Assembly: GCF_004340685.1 (NCBI RefSeq)
Contig: NZ_SLUN01000008.1
Coordinates: 1-64,000 of the forward strand
DNA: 64,000 bases
Origin: Hydrogenispora ethanolica
GTDB lineage: Bacteria; Bacillota; UBA4882; UBA8346
Reading direction: 5' to 3'
Below, piece by piece: positions 44,362-53,775 of the stretch (position 1 is the first letter of the stretch; each line of letters starts with the position of its first letter). The position numbers were made by a program, and so were the translations under genes. Under the pieces are notes generated by a model. That model saw only the letters and a program-made list of their open reading frames with translations, had not been told where the DNA came from and made no database searches.

Positions 44362-46685
44362 ACTCCTTAGGACAACTGATCAGCCATGAAATCGGGCTTT
44401 CCTTGCGCAGCAAGACTTTCTGGTTGCTCGGAATCCTCGCGGTGGCGGCGATATTCATTCCGGCGCTCACTTTGCTGCTGCTGCAGTTTATCGTCATCGC
44501 CGCGGTTACCAGGGATCAGCGGACGGGCTTTGCCGGGATTTTGGCGTCTCTGCCATATCATACGGCGCAATTATCTCTGGCGCGCGCCTTGGCTACGCTC
44601 TGCCTGTTGCTGGCGTTATGGCCTTTGATGGTGCTGACCGTCGGTTTCATGCCGGGACTGGAACCGGCGGCCTGGTTGCTCAATGCCCGGGATCTGGCGG
44701 CGCTCTCCTTCCATTATCTTATCCTCTGCCTGATCGCGGTGGGTTTCGTATTTTTCAGCAGTTCATATACGCGGCGGCCCGGACGGCTGTATCTGATCCA
44801 TGGAATCGGTTGGCTCCTTGGAATATTATTTGACAGTAACGCGGCGGCCTTTCCCTACTGGAACAAGCTTTACGTCTTGGGTAGCCGTGCGGTGCGGCTG
44901 ATGGCGCCGGCGACGGCGTTGGGGTTTTTTCCGGAGCCGGATATTTTCCCCGCATTGATAATTTACCAAGTTGCTCTGGGTCTGTTACTATGGTTACTTG
45001 GGACAATTGGCCGGATGGCCAAACGGGGCGAACGGTGGACGCGGGCGAGACGCTTGCCGGGAATGATTCTCCTGACAGTATTGATCGGTTCAGTAGCTGG
45101 CGTCGCGGTCTGGCAGGGGCTGGAACGGAGAGAGAGTGCATTTCGCCTGGGAGGGCGGGAAACGGACCGGTTGCAGCGGGTCATGGCCCAGCCGGAGACG
45201 AATGCCGCTCCGTTATGGGAATCTTGCGATCTTCGGATCAAACTGCATAGCGCCGAACACCGCTTGGAAGGAAGAGCGGAACTCAGTCTCCGCCTTGAGA
45301 AACCGGCGGACCGGGTCTTTTTTACCTTGCGAAATTACCTGGCGGTGGAGTCCGTCGCGCTTGCCGACGGAGGCGAAAGACTGCAATGGCGGCGGGACGG
45401 GTCCGTTCTGGCGGTACGGCTCCCGGAGCGCTATCGGCAGGGGGGCCGGTTTACTTTCGTAATCGTTTACTCCGGAGTGGTCTGGGAATGGGGGACCGGA
45501 GTGTGGGCGCGCCCCAGCGGACCGCTGAACTTCGTGACGTCCTCCTTTTCATTGTTACGCAGCGGGCAGGCATGGTATCCCGTTCCCTGCGTTCAGCCAT
45601 TGTATATCCGCCAACCCTACACCATTCCGGGGCGCCCGACGGTCAGAACGGCCATCTGGGCCGGCCGCGCCGTTCATCCCGCCGTTGCCTTTCGCTTGAC
45701 GGTGGATTCGGACACTGACAATATGGTGCTATCCAATCTGGAACGGACCGGGGTGGAGACACTGACCGGCGCGTATAAGAAACGATATCGCTTTGGCTCG
45801 CTTCGGGGGCGGGATGTATTCCTGCTGGCCGGACCGTATTGCTATCAAAAGAAGGCAATCCCGGACGGTTCGGGCTTTATGGAGATCTATGCTTTTCCGC
45901 AACACCGGGCCCGGATCACGGCGGTTTTGAACTCGCTGGCCAAGCCGTACCGGTTTTATCGGGATCTGCTGCAACCGGCGGCCGCCGGGTCCGGCAAGAA
46001 CTATACCTTATTGGAAATGCCGGCTTTGGCTTTTTTGGCTAGTAGTGAGGAGCTGGGCCGAGACCTGACACTCACCGATACCGTGTTGCTCTCCGAAGAT
46101 ATTTTTCAGACCGGGAAGTGGCGCTTGGCAGCCACCGCCGTAATGCAGGAAAATAAACGCAGCATCGCTGTTTTGCAACGTTGGCTCCAGGAGGACATCA
46201 CCGCCGGCGGCTCTTGGCATAATGGCAATATCAGCGAGGGCTTGATGCTCTATTTATTCATGCTCCATGCCGCAGAAAATGGCGGCCGGGCGTTTTACGA
46301 TTCGACCAAAGCGAACCTGCGGGCCGGCAAAGGACCTGACGGCGGAGAGTTTGTCTTGCCGTGGTTGGCCGGTGGTCCGGTGGTTCGGGATGTCTTCCTG
46401 ACACTGGATGAGATGCGCACCGCGGACCCCGGCGCAACCGTCCTGAAGCAGGTTACGCGCCGGCTTTATGAGGCGTATCTCCGGCAAGGGAGTATCACGC
46501 CGGCGGATTTCGCGGGAACGGTCCGGGCGGTATTGGCCGGTTCGGAATGGCCGCGGAGCAAAACGGACCTTATTCGCCGGTATTTACAAAATATTGCCAG
46601 GAATGACCGGCCCGGAAACCGGGACTTAAAACATGGCTTAAAGGTGTCGATATTCACCTTCCGACCCGAGGAATGGTTACCGTGA
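44358..46685 (+). CDS. ABC permease fused to a degenerate M1-aminopeptidase-like domain
   Basis: Protein of 775 residues. Residues 1-250 hold about six membrane helices; a further helix near 240-260 leads to a long extracytoplasmic part with an M1-type N-terminal beta-sandwich (LRIKLHSAEHRLEGRAELSLRLEKP) and a gluzincin-like region. The zinc motif HExxH is absent: the matching helix reads AATAVMQENKRSIAVLQRW, although the downstream ISEGLMLYLF still resembles the family's WLNEGLA stretch. Permease/M1 fusions are known in ABC operons; this copy looks catalytically dead and may bind peptides instead. ATG at 44358 overlaps the ATPase stop. Confidence 0.82.
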   Translation: MNSLGQLISHEIGLSLRSKTFWLLGILAVAAIFIPALTLLLLQFIVIAAVTRDQRTGFAGILASLPYHTAQLSLARALATLCLLLALWPLMVLTVGFMPGLEPAAWLLNARDLAALSFHYLILCLIAVGFVFFSSSYTRRPGRLYLIHGIGWLLGILFDSNAAAFPYWNKLYVLGSRAVRLMAPATALGFFPEPDIFPALIIYQVALGLLLWLLGTIGRMAKRGERWTRARRLPGMILLTVLIGSVAGVAVWQGLERRESAFRLGGRETDRLQRVMAQPETNAAPLWESCDLRIKLHSAEHRLEGRAELSLRLEKPADRVFFTLRNYLAVESVALADGGERLQWRRDGSVLAVRLPERYRQGGRFTFVIVYSGVVWEWGTGVWARPSGPLNFVTSSFSLLRSGQAWYPVPCVQPLYIRQPYTIPGRPTVRTAIWAGRAVHPAVAFRLTVDSDTDNMVLSNLERTGVETLTGAYKKRYRFGSLRGRDVFLLAGPYCYQKKAIPDGSGFMEIYAFPQHRARITAVLNSLAKPYRFYRDLLQPAAAGSGKNYTLLEMPALAFLASSEELGRDLTLTDTVLLSEDIFQTGKWRLAATAVMQENKRSIAVLQRWLQEDITAGGSWHNGNISEGLMLYLFMLHAAENGGRAFYDSTKANLRAGKGPDGGEFVLPWLAGGPVVRDVFLTLDEMRTADPGATVLKQVTRRLYEAYLRQGSITPADFAGTVRAVLAGSEWPRSKTDLIRRYLQNIARNDRPGNRDLKHGLKVSIFTFRPEEWLP

Positions 46686-46702
46686 CGAGGTTCGTCCGAT
46701 GG

Positions 46703-46729
46703 AAAGAGTGGCTTGGCCACTCTTTTTTT
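46703..46729 (+). terminator. rho-independent terminator of the ECF/ABC operon
   Basis: Ten-base stem AAAGAGTGGC/GCCACTCTTT with a TTG loop and a seven-T run, 18 bases after the last stop codon. Confidence 0.85.
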
Positions 46730-46830
46730 ATTGATATTTTTTGAGTTTTTTCGAACCAAATTGAAATTCCTTTCGTAGTCATTCATGGATAAGCTGAGAT
46801 CAATTCCAGTGTATGAAAGAGGAGAGCTGA

Positions 46831-47805
46831 ATGAGGACCAAAGTTGCGGTGATCGGCGCGGGAAATTGGGGCACGAATCTGATAAAGACTCTGTACCCAT
46901 TGGGTGTTTTGGCGGCAGTTGCCGACCAGTCTGAAGCAGGCCGTACCAATCTGAAAAAAGTCTATCCGGATCTGAATGTATGTTCCGAACTCGGTAAATT
47001 GCTGGATTCCGATATTCAGGCGGTGCTGATTGCCACGCCAGCCCCGACTCATTACCGGATTGCCCGGGAAGCGCTCTGGGCCGGGAAAGATGTTTTTATT
47101 GAAAAACCAATGACTCTTCGAATGGCTGAAGCCGATGAGTTGGCGGCTTTCGCCGAAAAAGAAAACCAAATTTTGATGATAGGGCACCTATTGCTTTATC
47201 AGCCCGCTGTGCAGTGGCTCAAAGCGTACCTGGACTCCGGCCTTTTGGGGGAGTTGAGCAGCTTGCATCAGGAGCGTCTGAGCCTGGGGCGCGCCAGGGA
47301 AACGGAGAGTGTGCTCTGGGATTTGGGTGTCCATGATCTGGCGGTGATGCTCTACCTTACCGGAACCCATCCGGTGGTGGGGCGGGTTAGCGGTCAGCAG
47401 CGACTGCGCTCGGGGATTGAGGATGATATCTATCTTCATTTAATGTTTGACGGCAATATCCAGGCGCATTTGCATGCTTCCTGGATCTGGCCGGTCCGGC
47501 GCAGACAACTGACGCTCACCGGCGCCAAAGGGATGCTCGTCTATGATGAAATGGCTCAAACCGTTACCTTGCACCGAAACGGCATTCATAAAAAAGATCT
47601 GTCCGCCTGGGACGAAGGAACGGAACGGGTCTTTCAAGGGGAGGGGGCGCCGCTGATCCGGGAGATGGAGCATTTTTTGCAATGTGTCCGCGACCGAAAA
47701 CAGCCGCTCTCGGACGGAAGAAGCGGGGCAGCGGTCATCAAGGTGCTGGAGGAAGTAAGTCAAAAGCTGCGCGGTGAATCTGAATATGTACTATCGATAG
47801 TGTAG
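46831..47805 (+). CDS. gnnA: Gfo/Idh/MocA oxidoreductase, GnnA-like
   Basis: NAD-dependent oxidoreductase of 324 residues: GAGNWGTNLIKTL nucleotide site and the FIEKPMTLRM catalytic Lys motif near residue 92. Located 11 bases before lpxA and followed by a DegT-type aminotransferase. That trio matches the GnnA-GnnB pathway in which C3 of UDP-GlcNAc is oxidised and then aminated, so that LpxA adds an amide-linked acyl chain. The assignment rests on neighbourhood and family; a WbpB/WlbA-type role on UDP-GlcNAcA is the main alternative. Confidence 0.78.
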   Translation: MRTKVAVIGAGNWGTNLIKTLYPLGVLAAVADQSEAGRTNLKKVYPDLNVCSELGKLLDSDIQAVLIATPAPTHYRIAREALWAGKDVFIEKPMTLRMAEADELAAFAEKENQILMIGHLLLYQPAVQWLKAYLDSGLLGELSSLHQERLSLGRARETESVLWDLGVHDLAVMLYLTGTHPVVGRVSGQQRLRSGIEDDIYLHLMFDGNIQAHLHASWIWPVRRRQLTLTGAKGMLVYDEMAQTVTLHRNGIHKKDLSAWDEGTERVFQGEGAPLIREMEHFLQCVRDRKQPLSDGRSGAAVIKVLEEVSQKLRGESEYVLSIV

Positions 47806-47816
47806 GGAGAGAAAGG

Positions 47817-48626
47817 ATGAAGACGAAGAACAATTTCAGGACGAGAGATATTCATCGCATTCACCCCACGGCGGTGGTTCATCCCAATGCCAAAATCGGA
47901 TGGAACGTGACTATCGGCCCATATGCCGTCATCGGAGAGAATGTGACGATCGGCGATCATTGCATGGTCGGTCCGCATGTATCCATTGACGGTTGGACAA
48001 CGATCGGCCAAGGGAACCGTTTTTTTCACGGCGCTTCGATCGGTTACGAGCCGCAAGATCTAAAATTTAAAAATCAAAAGACTTTTCTATTCATCGGAGA
48101 TAACAATATTTTCCGCGAATATACAACGGTAAACCGAGGCACGGAACAAGGCGGCGGAGAAACGCGGCTGGGTAATAACAATGTATTGATGCTATATTCG
48201 CATGTGGCCCATGATTGCCATGTGGGCAACGGCAATCTGCTGGAAAACGGTTCCGCGCTCGGCGGACATGTTATGCTGGAAGATCATGTGGTAGTCGGCT
48301 GGATGAGCGGCATTCATCAGTTTTGCAAAATCGGCAGCATTGTTACTATCGGCCTGATGACCAAGGTTACCAAAGACGTGCCCCCGTTTATTCTGGTCGA
48401 GGGGAATCCGGCGAAAGTGGCCGGTCTCAATGAGGTGGGTCTCCGCAAAAACGGAATCCCACCGGAAGTATTCACCCAGATTCAATTGGCCTATCAGATC
48501 CTGTACCATTCGAAACTGGCGCTGCATAAGGCCATTGAGGAAATGGAATTCAAACTGCAGAGCAGTTTGGAGATCGATCATTTCATCCGGTTTATCTTGA
48601 ATAACAAACGGGGTATCCAGCGTTGA
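47817..48626 (+). CDS. lpxA: acyl-ACP:UDP-GlcNAc (or GlcNAc3N) O/N-acyltransferase LpxA
   Basis: Left-handed beta-helix acyltransferase of 269 residues (E. coli LpxA has 262). Hexapeptide repeats run through the N-terminal 190 residues; the catalytic histidine is His132 in YSHVAHDCHVGN, with QDLKFKN and REYTTVNRGT as further LpxA-specific stretches and the C-terminal helical domain complete. It performs the first acylation of lipid A synthesis, in the cytoplasm. Its flanking genes suggest an amino-sugar substrate. No other lpx gene is in the window. Confidence 0.9.
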   Translation: MKTKNNFRTRDIHRIHPTAVVHPNAKIGWNVTIGPYAVIGENVTIGDHCMVGPHVSIDGWTTIGQGNRFFHGASIGYEPQDLKFKNQKTFLFIGDNNIFREYTTVNRGTEQGGGETRLGNNNVLMLYSHVAHDCHVGNGNLLENGSALGGHVMLEDHVVVGWMSGIHQFCKIGSIVTIGLMTKVTKDVPPFILVEGNPAKVAGLNEVGLRKNGIPPEVFTQIQLAYQILYHSKLALHKAIEEMEFKLQSSLEIDHFIRFILNNKRGIQR

Positions 48627-48659
48627 GGGAATTGATTATGTTTGGAGGAGTCATTGTCG

Positions 48660-49760
48660 ATGAACATACCCATTTTAAATCTCAAGCCTGAGGTGGATGA
48701 GTTATGGGAGGATTTAAACCAAGCCATTCAGGGAGTGTTGCGTTCGACCCGGTTCATTATGGGACCGAATGGAGCGGCGTTTGAAGCGGGGAGTGCGGAA
48801 TACCTGGGAGTTAAACATTCGATCGCCGTCAATTCCGGAACTGATGCTTTGCTCATCGGGTTGCGGGCAGCCGGCATTACAACCGGAGATGAAGTGATCA
48901 CCAGCCCTTTTACTTTTTACGCCACCGCCGAAGCGATCAGTCAGATCGGAGCGACACCGGTGTTCGTGGATATCCGCAGGGAAACTTATAACATCGACGT
49001 CCGGCGGATCGAGCAAGCGATTACGCCGAAGACCAAGGCGATCATACCGGTCCATCTATTCGGCCAGGGGGCGGAGATGGACGACATTTTGGCATTGGCC
49101 AAGCAATACAAGTTGAAGGTTATCGAAGATGCGGCCCAAGCTTTTGGCGGAGAGTACTACGGTAAAAAACTCGGCGCCATCGGGGATGTGGGTTGTTTCT
49201 CTTTCTATCCGTCCAAAAATTTGGGGGCTTACGGAGATGGCGGATTGATTACGACCAACGGCGACGAAATCGCGGCGCTGGCGCGAATGCTCAGGAATCA
49301 CGGTTCGCAACGAAGCTATTACAATGAGATGCTTGGCTACAACTCCCGCCTCGATGAACTGCAGGCGGCAATACTCCGGGTAAAACTGCCGCGCATCGAA
49401 GCCTGGAATGAAGGCCGGAGAAAGGCCGCTTATGTCTATAACGAATTGTTAGCCGATATATCGGGGTTGATCATCCCCCATGAAGACCCCGCCGTCAAGC
49501 ATGTTTATCACCAATATACGATCCGGATATTGCATGGCAAGCGGGATCAAGTCCAACGCCACTTGGAGCAGCAGGGGATCGGCACCATGATCTATTACCC
49601 GGTCCCCCTCCACCGACAGCCGTTGTATGCTCGGAACGCCGCCGAGTTGCCGGTGGCGGAAGAGTCCGCCGCAGAAGTGTTATCGCTGCCTATCGGCCCG
49701 ACGATTACCCGCACGATTCAGGAGACCGTAGTGGCAGAGCTACGGAAAGCACTGGGCTGA
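48660..49760 (+). CDS. gnnB: DegT/DnrJ/EryC1 aminotransferase, GnnB-like
   Basis: PLP-dependent sugar aminotransferase of 366 residues. The PLP lysine is in FSFYPSKNLGAYGDGG, with VNSGTDALLIGLRA and EDAAQAFGG as family marks. Expected to transfer an amino group from glutamate to the 3-keto sugar made by the oxidoreductase two genes upstream. ATG at 48660 with GGAGGA ten bases ahead; a TTG at 48654 is possible. Last gene of the three-gene unit. Confidence 0.82.
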   Translation: MNIPILNLKPEVDELWEDLNQAIQGVLRSTRFIMGPNGAAFEAGSAEYLGVKHSIAVNSGTDALLIGLRAAGITTGDEVITSPFTFYATAEAISQIGATPVFVDIRRETYNIDVRRIEQAITPKTKAIIPVHLFGQGAEMDDILALAKQYKLKVIEDAAQAFGGEYYGKKLGAIGDVGCFSFYPSKNLGAYGDGGLITTNGDEIAALARMLRNHGSQRSYYNEMLGYNSRLDELQAAILRVKLPRIEAWNEGRRKAAYVYNELLADISGLIIPHEDPAVKHVYHQYTIRILHGKRDQVQRHLEQQGIGTMIYYPVPLHRQPLYARNAAELPVAEESAAEVLSLPIGPTITRTIQETVVAELRKALG

Positions 49761-49849
49761 TCATCGGCCATCCGCTCCACCGAAGTTTTTTCTTTCCGAA
49801 CCATCGCATGAGTGTTTAAAAATAGCGATTTCTGCCGGAGGTATGAGTT

Positions 49850-51020
49850 TTGCGAAAAAAGTGGGTTCTTTTTATTGGTTTTATTCCTCAGTGGCTGTCA
49901 ATCCGCTGCCACGCCATCCAGCATGACTCCTATCGCGTTGCCGGCGCCAACCGGCGCCTATGGGGTCGGCGTCACCAGCTTGCCGTTAGTGGATCAGTCC
50001 CGGACCGAAACGATTGGAGAAAATGCCGGCTTCCGCCATCGGGAGTTGATGGTGCAATTGTGGTACCCTATCACTCCGGCGACCGCCGGGGAACCCAGCG
50101 AGTATTTGGACGAACTCTCCGCCAGATTTGCCGCTGTAAGTTCGGCCGAGTTGATTCCTAAAGAAGCCCCCCGCTTGAGTCCGGATTTCCAGTTCCTGAT
50201 CAAAACTCACGCGGTGCGGGACGCGCTCCCGGCGCAGGATGGGCCGGGATTTCCGGTATTGGTGTTTTCGCCGGGCTATGGCGCGACCTACCTATTTTAT
50301 CAGAGTTTGTTCGAGGATTTGGCTTCGCACGGGTACTTCATCGCGGCAATCAACCATCCTTATCTATCGGGGATCACCGTCTTCCCGGACCAGCATTTTT
50401 ATCCCCAGGCTCAACCTAAAAATGAAGACCAATTCCTGGACGATCAGTTTAGGACGGTGGTTACGGACATCCAGTTCGTTGTCGCTCAAATGGCGGTGCT
50501 GAATCAGGACCGCACGCGACCTTTCTTGGACAGGTTGGATCTCAGCCGGATCGGCTGTTTCGGGCATTCCTACGGCGGCGCGGCCGCGGTCCAAGCCTGT
50601 ATCGATGATCCGGAAATAAAGGCAGCCATCGACATTGACGGATCGATGCATGGCAAGGATTATGATCGGCCGATCGCCAAACCGTTAGGCATCATCAATA
50701 ATGACCTGACAGCAACGTGTGATTACACCGTTAAAAAGCTCTGGCGGAATACCCATCGGGGCTACATGGTCCGAATTCACAAAGCCAGACATTTGGACTT
50801 CTCCGATTTGGGAGTAATTATCAAGCGTTACTATCCTAAACGTCCGCTGCTGGTCCGGGCGTTGTATTTTGGCAAAATCGAACCGGAATTGGCGGTGCAG
50901 CTGACCCGCAAAGCGGTTTTGAACTTTTTTGAAATCTATTTAACCGGGGGATCCGACGCTGACTTATTAGAGATGCCCCGCCAGTATCCGGGACAAATCA
51001 AAATTACGAAAAAACCTTGA
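49850..51020 (+). CDS. PAF-acetylhydrolase-like lipoprotein alpha/beta hydrolase, start disrupted by a poly-A frameshift
   Basis: Exported serine esterase of about 390 residues. The nucleophile lies in GCFGHSYGGAAAV; the region FPVLVFSPGYGATYLFYQSLFEDLASHGY is typical of the PAF-AH-like family, and HKARHLDFSD carries the catalytic His. The ribosome site GGAGG (49837-49841) points to TTG at 49850, but that frame is wrong: it has six A residues at 49855-49860. With five, it would read MRKSGFFLLVLFLSGC, a perfect lipoprotein signal joined to the rest. As written, the in-frame start would be a GTG at 49812 with no ribosome site and an atypical leader. Confidence 0.78.
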
Positions 51021-51048
51021 TAATCAGTCAGAAGCAGTTGTCGCGTGA

Positions 51049-51174
51049 AGCCATGTGATAAAGTCCTCAAATTCGGAAATCATCCTTTCAATGGACTAAA
51101 AAACGACTTTATCACTTGCTTTTCTGAGCTTTTGTGTTCACCCTGGCCTTCGGACAGGGTTTATCACAACGCTT
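51049..51174 (+). repeat. 126-bp dispersed direct repeat, copy A
   Basis: Identical to 53776-53901 except for one base. It contains GTGATAAAGTC (51055) and its reverse complement GACTTTATCAC (51105), then a hairpin CCCTGGCC-TTC-GGACAGGG followed by another TTATCAC. It lies between the hydrolase and the TTG start of the next secreted protein. Its compact symmetric layout suggests a REP/MITE-type element or a structured RNA motif. Confidence 0.8.
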
Positions 51175-51217
51175 TTAGAACAAAAAAAGAAAATTTCTAA
51201 ATAATGGAGGTTACATT

Positions 51218-52852
51218 TTGAAACGACGCATCAGTGGTATTTTATTAGCGGCGCTTTTCCTGTTCTTGACATTTCAGGGCCATAGTTGGGCGGACGCCCC
51301 GGAGCGCTTCTTCTTGCTCGGCAATAACCAGAAAGCTCAAGTCATCGACTCGGATGGGCGAGTGTTGGCTTCGTTGACTTTGGATAAGGGTCCGCAACAA
51401 GTCATCACCAATCAACGCGGGGAGAAGCTATTCCTTTGCAAGGACAAAGGCCATTGGTCCCTTTCATTACTCAAGCCGGATTACACGGCGTATCAAAAAG
51501 AATTCGAACGGGCGGCGGTTTTGACCGCGTTTGCCATCAATCGGCAACATTCTTACTTTTGGGCGCTTAGCCAATCCGTTGCGCAGGGTGGTCCCTCGGA
51601 GCTGCTGCGGATTAATCTGATGAATCTGGAATCCCAGCAAATTCCCCTGGATTCGCCCGGGGTCAGCATTACCCTCACTCCGGGGGAGGAGCGTCTGATA
51701 GTGACCACGGCGGGGACGGACCCGCTCTCCGCCAATCTATGCTTTTTCGAAGCGGACTCTTTAATAATCCGGCAAACCATCGCCATCGCCAAAAACCCAG
51801 CCGCCAATTATTTTTCTCAAGACGGACGGGTTTTGCTGGCGACCAGTTATGGCTATAACTCCAATTTAAAGAATTTAGCTCCCAAAACGTTGGTCAAAAC
51901 GGCCACTCCCATTCCGGCCGCCGCTTATTTTATCGATTTGAATACCATGCAACTTCGCAAACAGGTTCAATTGGATGAACTGAGCGTGGATTATGTTGCC
52001 AAAAATCGAACTGTTTATGCTCTTGTTGCCGAAAAGAACCAAGGCAGGGTCGTTTGTTTGGATGAGAGCGGAAACGCCGCCACCTACCGGGTTGATTTCA
52101 TCCCGAAGCAAGTTGAAATTGCCGCGGAACGGTCCGAGCTATATGTTATCGGAAATAAAGAGGTGGCGGTCTTTCATATCGGCGATGAGCATTTAGTTTG
52201 TAAATTTCAATTCAATTGGAAGATCGATCAATTGGTAATCCCCGCCGATTCCGCTTATGGTTTAATCTATCATCCGACGAATCGGGGGATTCTGACCGTA
52301 TTGGATCTGAATAATAGGCAGATTATCAAGACATTGCCGTTAGGACGAAGTTATATGGTCGCTTGGAAGGCCTTGGGTTATACTGCGTCCATCGTCGAGG
52401 GGGATGTTTTCGTGCTGCTGGACGCGCCGGATATTATATTCCGGACCGGTGACATCCTCACAATTCCGCAAAAGAAACTGGCCTATATTTATAACAATTT
52501 TTCTCTCGATATCACGGCGGTTGACACTGAAAAAAAAGAAGTGATCAAACGGATTGGCTGTGACCTTGGCGCCGCTTGTAACTTACTCTATACTTCCAAC
52601 CAAAAATACCTTATCGCCATCGGCCCCGACCAGTGGAAGTTTATTAACGTTGAGACTCAAAAGGTGGATCTGAATCTGCGCATTAAATGGATCGGCTTGG
52701 ACAAGAAGATCGTTCCGCATTTTTACCACAGTTCCGCCGGGGATGTACTGGTCATTGCCAACGGGAAAAAGGTCATTTGGATTGATCTTGAAACAGCGAA
52801 GATAATCCGGAAACTTCCCACCATAACGAGTGATGCCGTGATCGGATGGTAA
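51218..52852 (+). CDS. secreted beta-propeller-like protein of unknown function
   Basis: Protein of 544 residues with a standard signal peptide ending near HSWADA and no lipid or wall anchor. The mature part consists of repeated short beta segments of the form VIDSDGRVLASL, FIDLNTMQLRKQ, VLDLNNRQIIKTL and IDLETAKIIRKL, as in YncE-like or PQQ-type propellers. I see no catalytic motif. TTG start with TGGAGG seven bases upstream. It sits alone between two copies of the 126-bp repeat. Confidence 0.75.
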   Translation: MKRRISGILLAALFLFLTFQGHSWADAPERFFLLGNNQKAQVIDSDGRVLASLTLDKGPQQVITNQRGEKLFLCKDKGHWSLSLLKPDYTAYQKEFERAAVLTAFAINRQHSYFWALSQSVAQGGPSELLRINLMNLESQQIPLDSPGVSITLTPGEERLIVTTAGTDPLSANLCFFEADSLIIRQTIAIAKNPAANYFSQDGRVLLATSYGYNSNLKNLAPKTLVKTATPIPAAAYFIDLNTMQLRKQVQLDELSVDYVAKNRTVYALVAEKNQGRVVCLDESGNAATYRVDFIPKQVEIAAERSELYVIGNKEVAVFHIGDEHLVCKFQFNWKIDQLVIPADSAYGLIYHPTNRGILTVLDLNNRQIIKTLPLGRSYMVAWKALGYTASIVEGDVFVLLDAPDIIFRTGDILTIPQKKLAYIYNNFSLDITAVDTEKKEVIKRIGCDLGAACNLLYTSNQKYLIAIGPDQWKFINVETQKVDLNLRIKWIGLDKKIVPHFYHSSAGDVLVIANGKKVIWIDLETAKIIRKLPTITSDAVIGW

Positions 52853-52951
52853 ACGAATCCAAAAGCTTATTCCGTATCATATATCGCATATCATAGCAAT
52901 ATCTTAGGATTATACAGGAATGTTTTTCATGATAATAAAGGTGATGGAACG

Positions 52952-53638
52952 ATGGACATTGATTGCACTTTTAAAAAAAGAATTACCGAATTTGTGATGA
53001 TTTCTGTGTTTCTCATTATTTTATTTGCGGGTTTTTTCATTGACATCATTTTATTAAAAAATTCTGTTACAGAAATTTCGGCAACAGAATTTTCTCAAGA
53101 AGCGATTTTGTGTATCATTGCCGGCTTATTTCTCTATCTTTCGTTTCGATACCCGCAAATAAAATATGGCATGATCATCATAGCCGGATTTTTCACTTGT
53201 CTACTCATTCGGGAATTGGACTTTCTAACCGATAATACTCCTTTTTCATGGTTTTATTTGGTACTGGCGATTATTCTCGTTTGCCTTTTTCTCGCGATAA
53301 AACATAAAGAAAATGCTTTATATGGGCTCAATCACTTCTGCAAGAATGAAGCTTACTATATCATGATGTGTGGTTTGATGCTAATGGTAGTTACTTCCAG
53401 AATAATTGGCATGAAAATAATTTGGCAACATTTGGTGGGACCATCGTACCGGGTAGTTAAAAATGCGGTAGAGGAAGGAAATGAATTATTAGGCTGTCTT
53501 TTTTGCTTGGTTGCAACCTTAAAATATGCTGGCACACTTTTGCAAAATCGTAAAATGAGTCAATCTGTTTACCATAATTTAAGTATGGCAGGCGAAGAAA
53601 ATAGCAACGGGTCCCCTCGTGTCAGGGATGGCTTTTGA
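52952..53638 (+). CDS. hypothetical multi-pass membrane protein, AT-rich
   Basis: Protein of 228 residues with about five predicted helices in the first 175 residues and no recognised domain. The DNA is clearly richer in A and T than its neighbours, and codons ending in A or T dominate, which suggests recent transfer. The last residues (GSPRVRDGF and the stop region) are encoded by a 23-bp sequence, 53613-53635, identical to one at the head of repeat array 1, so the original 3' end has probably been replaced. ATG start with AAGGTGA upstream. Confidence 0.6.
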   Translation: MDIDCTFKKRITEFVMISVFLIILFAGFFIDIILLKNSVTEISATEFSQEAILCIIAGLFLYLSFRYPQIKYGMIIIAGFFTCLLIRELDFLTDNTPFSWFYLVLAIILVCLFLAIKHKENALYGLNHFCKNEAYYIMMCGLMLMVVTSRIIGMKIIWQHLVGPSYRVVKNAVEEGNELLGCLFCLVATLKYAGTLLQNRKMSQSVYHNLSMAGEENSNGSPRVRDGF

Positions 53639-53775
53639 GACTTTAGGGGAGACTTGAGCCTGACTCAAAAGAAATAGGAAATCCCAAAGAGATAGCGAAA
53701 CTTTTTGACCATTTTCCGGAGTTCCGGGTGAAACGTAGTGTACTTCAGATAATTTTCAATCCGGTTTCTCCTAAA

